Origin: a virus
Length of the DNA stretch: 38,193 nt
Virus record (IMG/VR): IMGVR_UViG_3300034073_002656
Location: 1 to 38,193 of that record
Reading direction: 5' to 3' (one strand)
Part shown: piece by piece, positions 24,877 through 31,691 of the stretch
How positions within the stretch are numbered: position 1 is the stretch's first letter
How the letters are laid out: the number at the start of each line of letters is the position of its first letter
Made by a program: the position numbers and the translations under genes
Notes under the pieces: model-generated
Told to the model about the DNA's origin: nothing
Seen by the model: only the letters and a program-made list of their open reading frames with translations
Databases searched by the model: none

Positions 24877-25233
24877 ATGAGATACGCACCAATAGACATT
24901 GTAGAAGCTGGGGACATGGCCTCTTCTATTACTTCTGAAACCGTTCCTTTAGATCAAGTTTTTGGTCTTTCGGTGCAAGCGGTTTACACCACCGTGGGAA
25001 CTCTGGCAGGAGTACTTTCTTTGCAAGGGTCAAACACCCACGAAGAAGACAATGAAAAAAACGTTCTTGTTCCAGGAACCTGGACAACGATTAGTTCAGT
25101 CACCCTGTCTGGCAATGGCGATACTTTATGGAACGTAGAAAATTCAAACTATCTTTGGCTTAGGGTTGTTTACACGCCCGCTGGCGGTGATTCTGGAACT
25201 TTAAATGTTGTTTGCGTAACTAAGGGAGTTTAA
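24877..25233 (+). CDS. Small beta-sandwich fibre-associated protein, copy 2
   Basis: A 118-aa protein with a strong AAAAAGGA Shine-Dalgarno. Its second half (VPGTWTTISSVTLSGN, NYLWLRVVYTPAGGDSGTLNVV) follows the layout of the 128-aa protein at 21545, and it again precedes a long fibre. It appears to be a diverged duplicate; identity is low, so this rests on pattern and position. Confidence 0.65.
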   Translation: MRYAPIDIVEAGDMASSITSETVPLDQVFGLSVQAVYTTVGTLAGVLSLQGSNTHEEDNEKNVLVPGTWTTISSVTLSGNGDTLWNVENSNYLWLRVVYTPAGGDSGTLNVVCVTKGV

Positions 25234-25236
25234 CAA

Positions 25237-27132
25237 ATGCCTTTTATCAATATTCCTTCCTATGGTTCTGCAAGCTGGAAAGATGCTGTAGCTGATCCGG
25301 CAAGTTTACCTACTAGTGGAAATGAGGTGGGTGACGCACGAGTAACAGAATCCACAAGCGAGATTTATGTTTGGGACGGAAGCGCCTGGCAAAATGTAGG
25401 AGGAAGCGCTTCTGCAATCACCGCTCTTACAAATGATGTAACTGCTACAGGACCCGGAAGCGTTGCTGCTACTGTTGCATTTGTTGGAGGAGAAACCGCT
25501 GCTGATGTAGCAACAAGCGTGCAAGACACACAGGCCGCAACTGATTTATCAACTGTATCAACAATCGTAAAAAGAGATGCATCTGGAGAAACTTCTTTAG
25601 ACGGTCTTAATTTAGATGGGTCTGTAAGCGGTTCAATTAATATTAAAGCTGCTGATACAACCACAGGTTACACAATTAAAATGCCCAATGCTCAAGGGGG
25701 CGCAACAACTTATTTAGAAAACGATGGCAGCGGCAATTTGTCTTGGGGAACCGTATCTGCCGGAATGACAAATCCCATGACTACTCAAGGGGATTTAATT
25801 ACTGGCGGAGCTGCTGGAGCTCCTCAAAGACTGGGATTAGGAACGACTGAATATGTTTTGGCAGCAGGGGCTACTGATCCTTACTGGACAATCGAAGGCG
25901 TTAAAACTGGTTATCCTACTGATACTGTAGTTCTTGGAAGAACCAAGCCAACAAGCATAACAGGGCAGAGAAACATAATTCTTGGAACAGGAACTTGTGG
26001 GAACGCCTTAACCACAGGATCTGACAACGTACTAATTGGAGATGATGTATCGCCAACAAGCACGACTTTACCCCAATCCGTTGCTATTGGTTCTTTGTCT
26101 AGGGTAACTAACAATAATGGCGGCAGCGTATCCATTGGGTATGATGCACAAGCCGGGTTGGGTTCTGTTTGCGTTGGAATTTCCACAAGAACTTGGGGCG
26201 GAAACGATGCAAATGGGGTTTCAATAGGAAGGCTTGCAAACTCTGGCGCTGGCTCTTGTGCTGTGGGCGGACAAGCTAATGCTTCTGCCAATTTTACTCT
26301 TTCCGTGGGAACGCAATCAACGTCGTCTGGCTCTGCCACAACTGCACTTGGATACGGCGCGCAAGCAAATTCAACCGCATCTATTGCGATTGGAAGATCT
26401 GCAAGCACAAACTCAATCGCAAACTGTTTGGCAATTGGCTCTTCTACTGCATCAATTTCCACTATGTATTTGGGCAGGGGGGCGGCAGATCAAACAACTG
26501 CCAACGCCGTAAAAATCCAAACCATGCGAGCTTCCGGCACTGACACAGATATGTCAGTTGGAACGCTTACTATTGCAGGAGCGCAAGGAACTGGAACCGG
26601 TGCTGGCGGTGATGTGATCATTGCTACTGCTCCCCCTGATGTTGCGTCAGGATCAACATTAAACGCGCATTTTGAAGTAATGAGAATTACTGACGACGGT
26701 CTAGTTGGTATTCAAACTTCTACCCCTAGTGATCCATTAACTGTACAGGGGTCAATCAATTACACAACTGGAATTTCTGATTATAAAATCAGTCCCGCAC
26801 ATCATGATCACGGGACCGAAACCACAAACTTTACGATTAATTGGTCAACCTCCCCTGTTCAAACGGTTACACTAAACGGAACAACAAACGCAGTTGTTAC
26901 AATGAATAACCCGCTACAGGGCGGCGCTTATGTATTAAGAATTATTCAGGGCGCAACTCCTGGCACAATTGATTTTACTGCTGGAAGTTTTGCTGATGCT
27001 GTTTGGCCCGGCGGTACTGCACCTACTTTGTCTGGTTCAACTGGAAATGTAGACATTATTAATTTACTCTACATTGATGATGGCGGGGGAACGGTTACAT
27101 ACTACGGAACCTTTGCAACAGATTTTAGCTAA
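25237..27132 (+). CDS. Second tail fibre with YadA-head-like repeats
   Basis: A 631-aa protein. The N-terminal domain (residues 1-55, GDARVTESTSEIYVWDGSAWQNV) is typical of phage fibre attachment segments. The middle shares PTDTVVLGRTKP and the NAVKIQTMRASGTDT/AGGDVIIATAP block with the fibre at 21931, separated by YadA-like repeats (SVAIGSLS, SVSIGYDAQ, ASIAIGRSAS). The C-terminus is a different beta domain (TVTLNGTTNAVVTMNNPLQGGAYVLRI) in place of the polyglycine tip. So the two fibres share a shaft but carry different tips. Coupled to the next gene by TAATG. Confidence 0.82.
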   Translation: MPFINIPSYGSASWKDAVADPASLPTSGNEVGDARVTESTSEIYVWDGSAWQNVGGSASAITALTNDVTATGPGSVAATVAFVGGETAADVATSVQDTQAATDLSTVSTIVKRDASGETSLDGLNLDGSVSGSINIKAADTTTGYTIKMPNAQGGATTYLENDGSGNLSWGTVSAGMTNPMTTQGDLITGGAAGAPQRLGLGTTEYVLAAGATDPYWTIEGVKTGYPTDTVVLGRTKPTSITGQRNIILGTGTCGNALTTGSDNVLIGDDVSPTSTTLPQSVAIGSLSRVTNNNGGSVSIGYDAQAGLGSVCVGISTRTWGGNDANGVSIGRLANSGAGSCAVGGQANASANFTLSVGTQSTSSGSATTALGYGAQANSTASIAIGRSASTNSIANCLAIGSSTASISTMYLGRGAADQTTANAVKIQTMRASGTDTDMSVGTLTIAGAQGTGTGAGGDVIIATAPPDVASGSTLNAHFEVMRITDDGLVGIQTSTPSDPLTVQGSINYTTGISDYKISPAHHDHGTETTNFTINWSTSPVQTVTLNGTTNAVVTMNNPLQGGAYVLRIIQGATPGTIDFTAGSFADAVWPGGTAPTLSGSTGNVDIINLLYIDDGGGTVTYYGTFATDFS

Positions 27133-28676
27133 TGAATCTTTTAAGACTAATTACATTTAGGCAGCAAGCCGCCGCTGGTTTTGATCCAGATGCGCAAGCC
27201 TTTATTACCGCTGCTGGAATTACAGATTTAACACAGCAATCTGCAATTAACACATTGGTTCTTGATTTAAAGGGTTACGGCATTTGGACAAAAATGAAAG
27301 CTGTTTACCCTTTTGTTGGCGGAACAGCCACGACACACAAATATAATTTAATGGACCCCAGAGATTTAGATGCTGCATTTAGGTTAAGCTTTATTAATAG
27401 TTGGACTCACGATAGCGATGGCGCACAAGGAAATAGCACTAACGGATATGCTGATACATTTTTAAATGGCTCAACCGAGTTGTCGGCAACTAGCACTCAT
27501 TTGTCCGCATATTCTTTTTTAGACATAAACAACAACACTTATGACTTAGGAAATCTAGTCACTTCACCGGCAATTTTAGGAACTCATTTAGGATTAGGAA
27601 CACTAGCAGGAAGCAACAGAACTTTACGAGTTCGCTTAGCAAGCGGCACAGCTTCTGATGATAACGTAATATATAATACAATTGGTTTTTTTGTGGGAAA
27701 CAGAGAGCCTTCTTCTACAAATATTAAAACGTATCAAAATGGATTTCTAAAAACAGATTACGCTTCTACAAGTTCTTCTCATTTAAATGAAACTATTATT
27801 TTAGGATCTGTTCGTTTCAATGGTTCAGTTATTACACCATCTAACAGAAAATATTCTTTTGTTTCGATTGGAGACGGGTTGTCGGCTATCGAAGTTCAAG
27901 ATTTAACAACCGCTGTAAATTCTTATCAACAAACGCTAGGAAGATTTTGGGTGCCTTCAGGGCTTGATGCAGATGCAGAAAACTTTATTTACGCGGCATC
28001 AATTACAGATTCCACTCAACAAAGCGCAGTTAATCAATTAGTGCTTGATTTAAAATCTTATGGTTTGTGGTCAAAAATGCTTGCAATTTATCCCGCCGTA
28101 GGAGGAAACTCAATTCCCCATTCTTACAATTTGAAAAATCCAAATACGTTTCGGTTAATTGGAGTCGGAACTGATACGGCTAATGGATTTACGGGTCAAA
28201 GAAATACGCAATTTAACCCCGTTACAGAATCTCTTTCAATTTCTGATTGTCATATTTCCTATTATTCAAGATCGGTTGGTGCCGCCGGACAAGTTGAATT
28301 TGAGGTGGGTGCTTTTGTAAGCCCAAACGGGACGCATTTAGGAACAAGATATCAAGACACCATCAGAACAAGGCTTGCCTCTTCCGCGGTTTTAAATCCA
28401 GCAAACACAAACGCACAAGGATTTTATCTGGCTTCAAGAGTTGATGCCACAACAGTAAGTATTTACAAAAACGGTTCCTCTGTTTTATCGGGAACCGCAG
28501 CATCAAGCGCGCAACCAAATTTACCTATTTATGTAAACGGCATTAACGGGGTTACGGGCGCGTCTTCAAAGGAATGTGCTTTTGCTAGCATAGGGCTTGG
28601 ACTAGACGCGACTGAAGCCTCTAACTTTTATACTGCCGTACAAGCATACCAAACGACTTTAGGTAGGCAGGTATGA
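27132..28676 (+). CDS. Tail tip / receptor-binding candidate made of two tandem homologous domains
   Basis: A 514-aa protein in which about residues 17-268 and 274-514 are homologous. Both begin D-DAQ/DAE-x-FI-x-A-A-x-IT, then TQQSA(I/V)N-x-LVLDLK, YG-(I/L)-W-(T/S)-KM and YP-x-VGG, continue with an H-(K/S)-YNL block and end SFVSIGDGL or AFASIGLGL and Y-QTLGR or Y-QTTLGR. The pattern is common in fibre regions of environmental phages. It is last in the fibre cluster and likely binds the receptor or caps a fibre. An ATGA overlap leads to the holin candidate. Confidence 0.75.
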   Translation: MNLLRLITFRQQAAAGFDPDAQAFITAAGITDLTQQSAINTLVLDLKGYGIWTKMKAVYPFVGGTATTHKYNLMDPRDLDAAFRLSFINSWTHDSDGAQGNSTNGYADTFLNGSTELSATSTHLSAYSFLDINNNTYDLGNLVTSPAILGTHLGLGTLAGSNRTLRVRLASGTASDDNVIYNTIGFFVGNREPSSTNIKTYQNGFLKTDYASTSSSHLNETIILGSVRFNGSVITPSNRKYSFVSIGDGLSAIEVQDLTTAVNSYQQTLGRFWVPSGLDADAENFIYAASITDSTQQSAVNQLVLDLKSYGLWSKMLAIYPAVGGNSIPHSYNLKNPNTFRLIGVGTDTANGFTGQRNTQFNPVTESLSISDCHISYYSRSVGAAGQVEFEVGAFVSPNGTHLGTRYQDTIRTRLASSAVLNPANTNAQGFYLASRVDATTVSIYKNGSSVLSGTAASSAQPNLPIYVNGINGVTGASSKECAFASIGLGLDATEASNFYTAVQAYQTTLGRQV

Positions 28677-28879
28677 ACAACAACTCTCTCAATGATTTTC
28701 ATTTAGAAAAACTCTACGAGAGGTTAAATCGTATTGAGGAAAAAATAGATAAGCTTCAAGAGTTTAAAGTAACAAGTCTTGCAACGGTAAGAACAGCCTC
28801 CCTTGTAGTCTCAAGTTTTTGCGGTTTTGTGACGATGATTGTGACTTCAATCGTAAACTATTTAATCAACAAAACATAA
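28673..28879 (+). CDS. Putative holin (XhlA-like: coil plus one membrane helix)
   Basis: A 68-aa protein. Residues 8-32 are a charged amphipathic helix (LEKLYERLNRIEEKIDKL) and residues about 43-64 a hydrophobic helix (SLVVSSFCGFVTMIVTSIV), ending in a short charged tail. This layout is that of XhlA-type small lysis proteins, and the endolysin candidate lies about 0.6 kb downstream. Confidence 0.7.
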   Translation: MNNNSLNDFHLEKLYERLNRIEEKIDKLQEFKVTSLATVRTASLVVSSFCGFVTMIVTSIVNYLINKT

Positions 28880-28888
28880 AGGAGATTT

Positions 28889-29239
28889 ATGTCACCTAAC
28901 TTAGAAAAGCTTATTAAAGATTTAATTGATATCGGACTTGCTGCAAGAGATTTAGCTAATGGAAAGTTCTTATCAGCAATTAGAAGGGGCGTTGCTTTAG
29001 CTGGAGAGCTAGACGGAAAAAGAAACTGGAAAGCTTGCGGTGAAGAATTCTTAGCTCTTTCACATAAAGACAAAGAGCCTATTATAAAAGTGGTCAAAGA
29101 AAAGCTAGCAGCATTAGAAGATAAAAAACTAGAAGACAAAATTGCAAAAGGATTTGAATTGGCCGTTGAGTTGTCTGATCAGGTTGAAGATAGCGTCGGG
29201 GTTGGTAAAAAAATCGCAGATTTTATTAAGGAGGCCTAA
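28889..29239 (+). CDS. Helical hypothetical protein in the lysis region
   Basis: A 116-aa, mainly helical, Lys/Glu/Ala-rich protein with a canonical AAAGGAG Shine-Dalgarno. Residues 10-45 are amphipathic (LIDIGLAARDLANGKFLSAI) without a clear membrane helix. Between holin candidate and small hydrophobic gene, it may be a lysis accessory or virion protein; no family is recognised. The stop overlaps the next start (TAATG). Confidence 0.68.
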   Translation: MSPNLEKLIKDLIDIGLAARDLANGKFLSAIRRGVALAGELDGKRNWKACGEEFLALSHKDKEPIIKVVKEKLAALEDKKLEDKIAKGFELAVELSDQVEDSVGVGKKIADFIKEA

Positions 29240-29454
29240 TGCCTACTTGGTTAATTCCCATTTTAAAATTACTAGGCCCTATTGCCCTACGTCTTGCTTT
29301 AAAGTTTTTAGAAAGCAAGTACCCTGGCATTAAAGACCTATTAGACCAAATCATTAATTACGTTGGGGATGACAACAAAGAGCACAATGTCGAAAGCGTG
29401 AAAGAGGCGCTAACACCTTGTATTGGTTGTGTCACTGAAACAAAAAAAGTATAA
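29239..29454 (+). CDS. Small protein with hydrophobic N-terminus (possible second lysis protein)
   Basis: A 71-aa protein. Residues 1-24 (WLIPILKLLGPIALRLALKFL) are a hydrophobic, Lys/Arg-dotted helix that could sit on or in the membrane; the rest is polar, with a CIGC pair near the end. It has an AAGGAGG Shine-Dalgarno. A holin, antiholin or membrane-active peptide is possible but unproven. Confidence 0.62.
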   Translation: MPTWLIPILKLLGPIALRLALKFLESKYPGIKDLLDQIINYVGDDNKEHNVESVKEALTPCIGCVTETKKV

Positions 29455-29461
29455 TACTTCA
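29427..29461 (+). promoter_or_regulatory. Sigma70-like promoter candidate upstream of the endolysin
   Basis: TTGTGT (29427-29432), a 17-base spacer and a perfect TATAAT (29450-29455). The -10 box overlaps the stop codon of the previous gene. It lies directly before the GTG start preferred for the endolysin, which would make a leaderless or near-leaderless message, so the promoter may be fortuitous. Confidence 0.4.
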
Positions 29462-29818
29462 GTGCTGACACTGGTTGAAAAACAACAGCAGTTCAGTTTA
29501 TTTCTCTCTCGTTTCATTGCAGACCTAAGAAAAAGGAACTACTACGTCACGCTCGGGGAGGCTTACCGCCCCGAGCAGATGGCGGAAATTTACGCTTCTA
29601 CCGGTAAGGGCATTCTCCAATCCAATCACAGAATCCGACTTGCAATTGATTTAAACATTTTTTACGAGGGCGGCCTTCTTACCACAAAAGAAGACTTAGA
29701 AATCCCAGGAAGATTGTGGAAAAGCTATTCAACTGATTTAATTACTTGTTGCTGGGGCGGCGACTTTAAACGCGTTGACGCCTTTCATTTTAGCTTTCTC
29801 CACAATGGAATTAAATAA
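29462..29818 (+). CDS. Endolysin: M15-type peptidoglycan peptidase
   Basis: A 118-aa protein with the zinc-peptidase pattern of the VanY/M15 family: GEAYRPEQM (32-40), SNHRIRLAIDLNIF with His56 and Asp63 as zinc ligands (H-x6-D), and WGGDFKRVDAFHF with His109 as third ligand and Asp106 as a likely acid. It should cut a peptide cross-bridge or stem peptide, either L-Ala-D-Glu or D-Ala-D-Ala. The start is uncertain: GTG at 29462 gives the usual family length, whereas TTG at 29423 adds 13 residues and overlaps the upstream gene; neither has a clear Shine-Dalgarno. Confidence 0.85.
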   Translation: MLTLVEKQQQFSLFLSRFIADLRKRNYYVTLGEAYRPEQMAEIYASTGKGILQSNHRIRLAIDLNIFYEGGLLTTKEDLEIPGRLWKSYSTDLITCCWGGDFKRVDAFHFSFLHNGIK

Positions 29819-30011
29819 ACCAAAATACAAAGCCTATCTTATTTTAGGTAGAAAAGTTTGGCAGGTAAAACACATCGTTGGAGACATCCCCGAATACCAA
29901 GAGTTTGGAAACAAAAAACTAAAACTAAAAATGGTTCTTTGGAACTGCAATAACAAAGCAAACTTAGACAAATATAAGTTTGTAGAAATTCAAGCTTTAA
30001 TCTATCGGTGA
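29805..30011 (+). CDS. Small hypothetical basic protein
   Basis: A 68-aa protein; ATG at 29805 is preferred over an upstream TTG at 29775. It overlaps the endolysin end by 14 bases. Lys-rich and probably beta (KAYLILGRKVWQVKHIVGDI; LKMVLWNCNNK). No family is recognised. Its stop codon TGA falls within the left 9-bp repeat that flanks the tRNA gene. Confidence 0.55.
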   Translation: MELNKPKYKAYLILGRKVWQVKHIVGDIPEYQEFGNKKLKLKMVLWNCNNKANLDKYKFVEIQALIYR

Positions 30012-30103
30012 CAATTTATGGCTGGGTCGGACCGGCTCGAACGGTCATAAACCGAGTTAACAGCTCGGGGCTTTACCAATTAAGCTACAACCCAGTGACA
30101 ATT
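30008..30103. repeat. 9-bp direct repeats flanking the tRNA gene
   Basis: GTGACAATT occurs at 30008-30016 and again at 30095-30103, one copy on each side of the tRNA, 87 bases apart. The arrangement looks like a target duplication or recombination scar, but 9 bases alone can arise by chance. Confidence 0.6.
30019..30094 (-). tRNA. tRNA-Asn (anticodon GTT)
   Basis: On the minus strand the 76 bases fold as a complete tRNA. The acceptor stem is TGGGTTG with CGACCCA, including one T-G wobble, followed by discriminator G and an encoded CCA. The D arm has GCTTAATTGGTAAAGC. The anticodon stem CCGAG/CTCGG closes the loop CTGTTAA. The T arm GACCG-TTCGAGC-CGGTC is standard. The anticodon is GTT (Asn). 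It is the only gene found on the minus strand, between the lysis and early blocks, and lies antisense to any transcript reading from the lysis genes into 30171. Confidence 0.95.
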
Positions 30104-30129
30104 ATTGCGTCTGGATTTTAATTATCGAG

Positions 30130-30140
30130 TTTTGTATAAT
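30130..30140 (+). promoter_or_regulatory. Extended -10 promoter candidate for the early block
   Basis: TTTTGTATAAT (30130-30140) contains TG-n-TATAAT-like extended -10 spacing with a perfect TATAAT (30135-30140), 30 bases before the ATG of the Cas4-like gene. The -35 region is weak (TGGATT at 30112), as tolerated with an extended -10. It differs from the late motif and would be read by host RNA polymerase. Confidence 0.6.
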
Positions 30141-30170
30141 ACTTCAAGCCGGAAGCGAGGTCGGCAACAC

Positions 30171-31046
30171 ATGAAGCTTACCAACAAATTAAACTTACCA
30201 GAACCGTTTGTAAGAGCGGTATCAGAAAAAACATACGACAATCAAGGCAGCTGGAGAACGGTCACAGAGCTTATCGGCCCTCCTAAAATTGCTGCATTAA
30301 AACGAAAACATGAAGAAGAAATTGAGGTAGACGCAAGTGAACTTGTTTACACTTTTCAGGGCGAAACCGCCCATGCGACGATTGAGCGCGCTGCCAAAAC
30401 AATGTGCAAAGAAGGTTGGCAAGCTGAAGAGAGATTGTTTAAGACGGTACAGGGAAAGAAGATATCGGGTGCTTACGATTTATACAATCCAAAGACCGGA
30501 GAATTGATTGATGTTAAAAACTCGACGGCCTGGAAAGCTAAGCGTGGAGAAGCTCCTATCGAGTGGGTGCAACAGTGTAACTTACTGGCGCATCTTATAC
30601 GCGAAAAAGGACACGACGTTACAAGCATACGAATTATTCTCATTATTAGAGATCATTCAAAACCTGAATCTAGGCGAGACCCTGAATATCCGCAAACTCC
30701 CGTTGTGCAACTCGAAATCCCAATCTGGACGGACGAAGAAGCAAAAGCGTTCCTTGAAGATAGAGTCAGACTTCACCTACTTGCTGAAACTGAAGAAGTG
30801 GAGTGTTCTCCCGAAGACCGATGGGCAAAGCCAACGATTTGGGCGATCAGGAAAAGAGGAACTGCCCGGGCAATACCCGGAGGGCTTTACGCCGACAAAG
30901 AAAAAGCCAAAGAAAAATTAGAGCAATTAGGTAACGCATACGAGATTGACTATCGCCCTGGAGAAAACACAAGATGCGCTCTCTACTGCCCCGTTGCTAA
31001 GTTTTGTGCGCAGTATCAAAAGCTATTGACACAGCAAGGCAAATAG
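30171..31046 (+). CDS. Cas4-like PD-(D/E)XK nuclease with iron-sulphur cysteines
   Basis: A 291-aa protein; ATG at 30171 is preferred since an upstream TTG (30105) would place the promoter inside the gene. The nuclease motifs are His68 in FQGETAHATIE, Glu87, Asp103 in SGAYDLY and Asp114-Val-Lys116 in GELIDVKNS. Four cysteines, Cys212 (EEVECSPEDRW) plus Cys269, Cys273 and Cys279 (RCALYCPVAKFC), have the spacing of the 4Fe-4S cluster in Cas4/AddB-type exonucleases. A role in recombination, DNA end processing or host DNA breakdown is expected. First gene of the early block; no CRISPR genes lie nearby. Confidence 0.85.
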   Translation: MKLTNKLNLPEPFVRAVSEKTYDNQGSWRTVTELIGPPKIAALKRKHEEEIEVDASELVYTFQGETAHATIERAAKTMCKEGWQAEERLFKTVQGKKISGAYDLYNPKTGELIDVKNSTAWKAKRGEAPIEWVQQCNLLAHLIREKGHDVTSIRIILIIRDHSKPESRRDPEYPQTPVVQLEIPIWTDEEAKAFLEDRVRLHLLAETEEVECSPEDRWAKPTIWAIRKRGTARAIPGGLYADKEKAKEKLEQLGNAYEIDYRPGENTRCALYCPVAKFCAQYQKLLTQQGK

Positions 31047-31190
31047 TGTTTGAAGCATTGTCCCATTGGTTCCGTAGTGCACAGGGCCAAAGGCGAATAG
31101 GCGTACCCGCGCCTTAAGAAATCTGGGGTAACGCATCTTGACCCGAATGCGGTTCTCAATCGGGTCTTAAAAACCTTTTATGGAGACATC
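31047..31190 (+). promoter_or_regulatory. Structured 144-base leader between the nuclease and the zinc-ribbon gene
   Basis: Several hairpins are visible: AGGCG-TACCCG-CGCCT (31099-31114), AACGCAT (31130-31136) with ATGCGGTT (31147-31154, one bulge), and GACCCGA (31140-31146) with TCGGGTC (31160-31166), the last followed by TTAAAAACCTTTT and then the ATG at 31191. The second and third overlap and cannot form together, an attenuator-like or riboswitch-like layout. No late motif is present and no known riboswitch is recognised. Confidence 0.45.
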
Positions 31191-31445
31191 ATGCAATTAA
31201 CTAATCTCGAGCGAGCTTTATTACGCGCTGCTAATGCGTTTATTCAGTCCTACAATGAATCGAAAGGGGACGGGCAAGGGGTAGGTAGCGGGTCACTTAA
31301 ACAAACGGCCCAAAGCGCTCCTACGCCAACTTCAAACGGAATCCCTGTTTGTAATATTCACGGCAAACCAAACCGACCAAGTAAAAAGGGCAATGGTTAC
31401 TATTGCTTAGATTGTTTCTTAGAGCGCAAGAACGCAAGGAACTAA
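31191..31445 (+). CDS. Small zinc-ribbon protein
   Basis: An 84-aa protein. The N-terminal helix (LTNLERALLRAANAFIQSY) is followed by a Ser/Gly/Thr linker and a metal-binding end, CNIHGKPNRPSKKGNGYYC-LDC, i.e. C-x2-H...C-x2-C. Such small fingers are frequent in phage early regions and usually bind DNA or protein. It follows the structured leader and is separated from the next gene by three bases. Confidence 0.7.
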   Translation: MQLTNLERALLRAANAFIQSYNESKGDGQGVGSGSLKQTAQSAPTPTSNGIPVCNIHGKPNRPSKKGNGYYCLDCFLERKNARN

Positions 31446-31448
31446 GAA

Positions 31449-31691
31449 ATGAAAAACCAAACTGGCTATTTTGTTTACTTTGATGCGGTCGACGATTGGC
31501 AGATAGTTCACGAAACAGAAATACCCCTTGATAAGCTTAAAGAAGCATTCAAAACCCAAAAGTGGTTTGAGGATTATGAAACCGCAGCTGACTATGTAAT
31601 CTTTCAATTAAACTTTTACAGCAGGGTAATTGCTAAGCACAAAAAAGAGCTACAGAAATCCATAAATGGAATCCATAACCCTAACAATTAA
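31449..31691 (+). CDS. Hypothetical early protein (80 aa)
   Basis: An aromatic-rich alpha/beta protein (GYFVYFDAVDDWQIVHET; KWFEDYETAADYVIFQLNFY). Its final 26 bases overlap the start of the replication gene in another frame, suggesting coupled translation. No family is recognised. Confidence 0.65.
   Translation: MKNQTGYFVYFDAVDDWQIVHETEIPLDKLKEAFKTQKWFEDYETAADYVIFQLNFYSRVIAKHKKELQKSINGIHNPNN

Noticed and set aside
25911-26462. 183-codon minus-strand open frame inside the second fibre gene
   Set aside because: A mirror of the repetitive Gly/Ala/Ser/Thr codons of the fibre; the product is low complexity and has no start signal.
30019-30094. The tRNA as a phage integration (attP) site
   Set aside because: No integrase or excisionase was found, and a complete tRNA rather than a 3' fragment is present; a functional or captured tRNA is simpler.
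29449-30146. The 13-base repeat GTATAATACTTCA (29449 and 30134) as a special paired element
   Set aside because: Several 13-base A+T-rich matches are expected by chance in 38 kb; only the TATAAT boxes are kept as promoter candidates.
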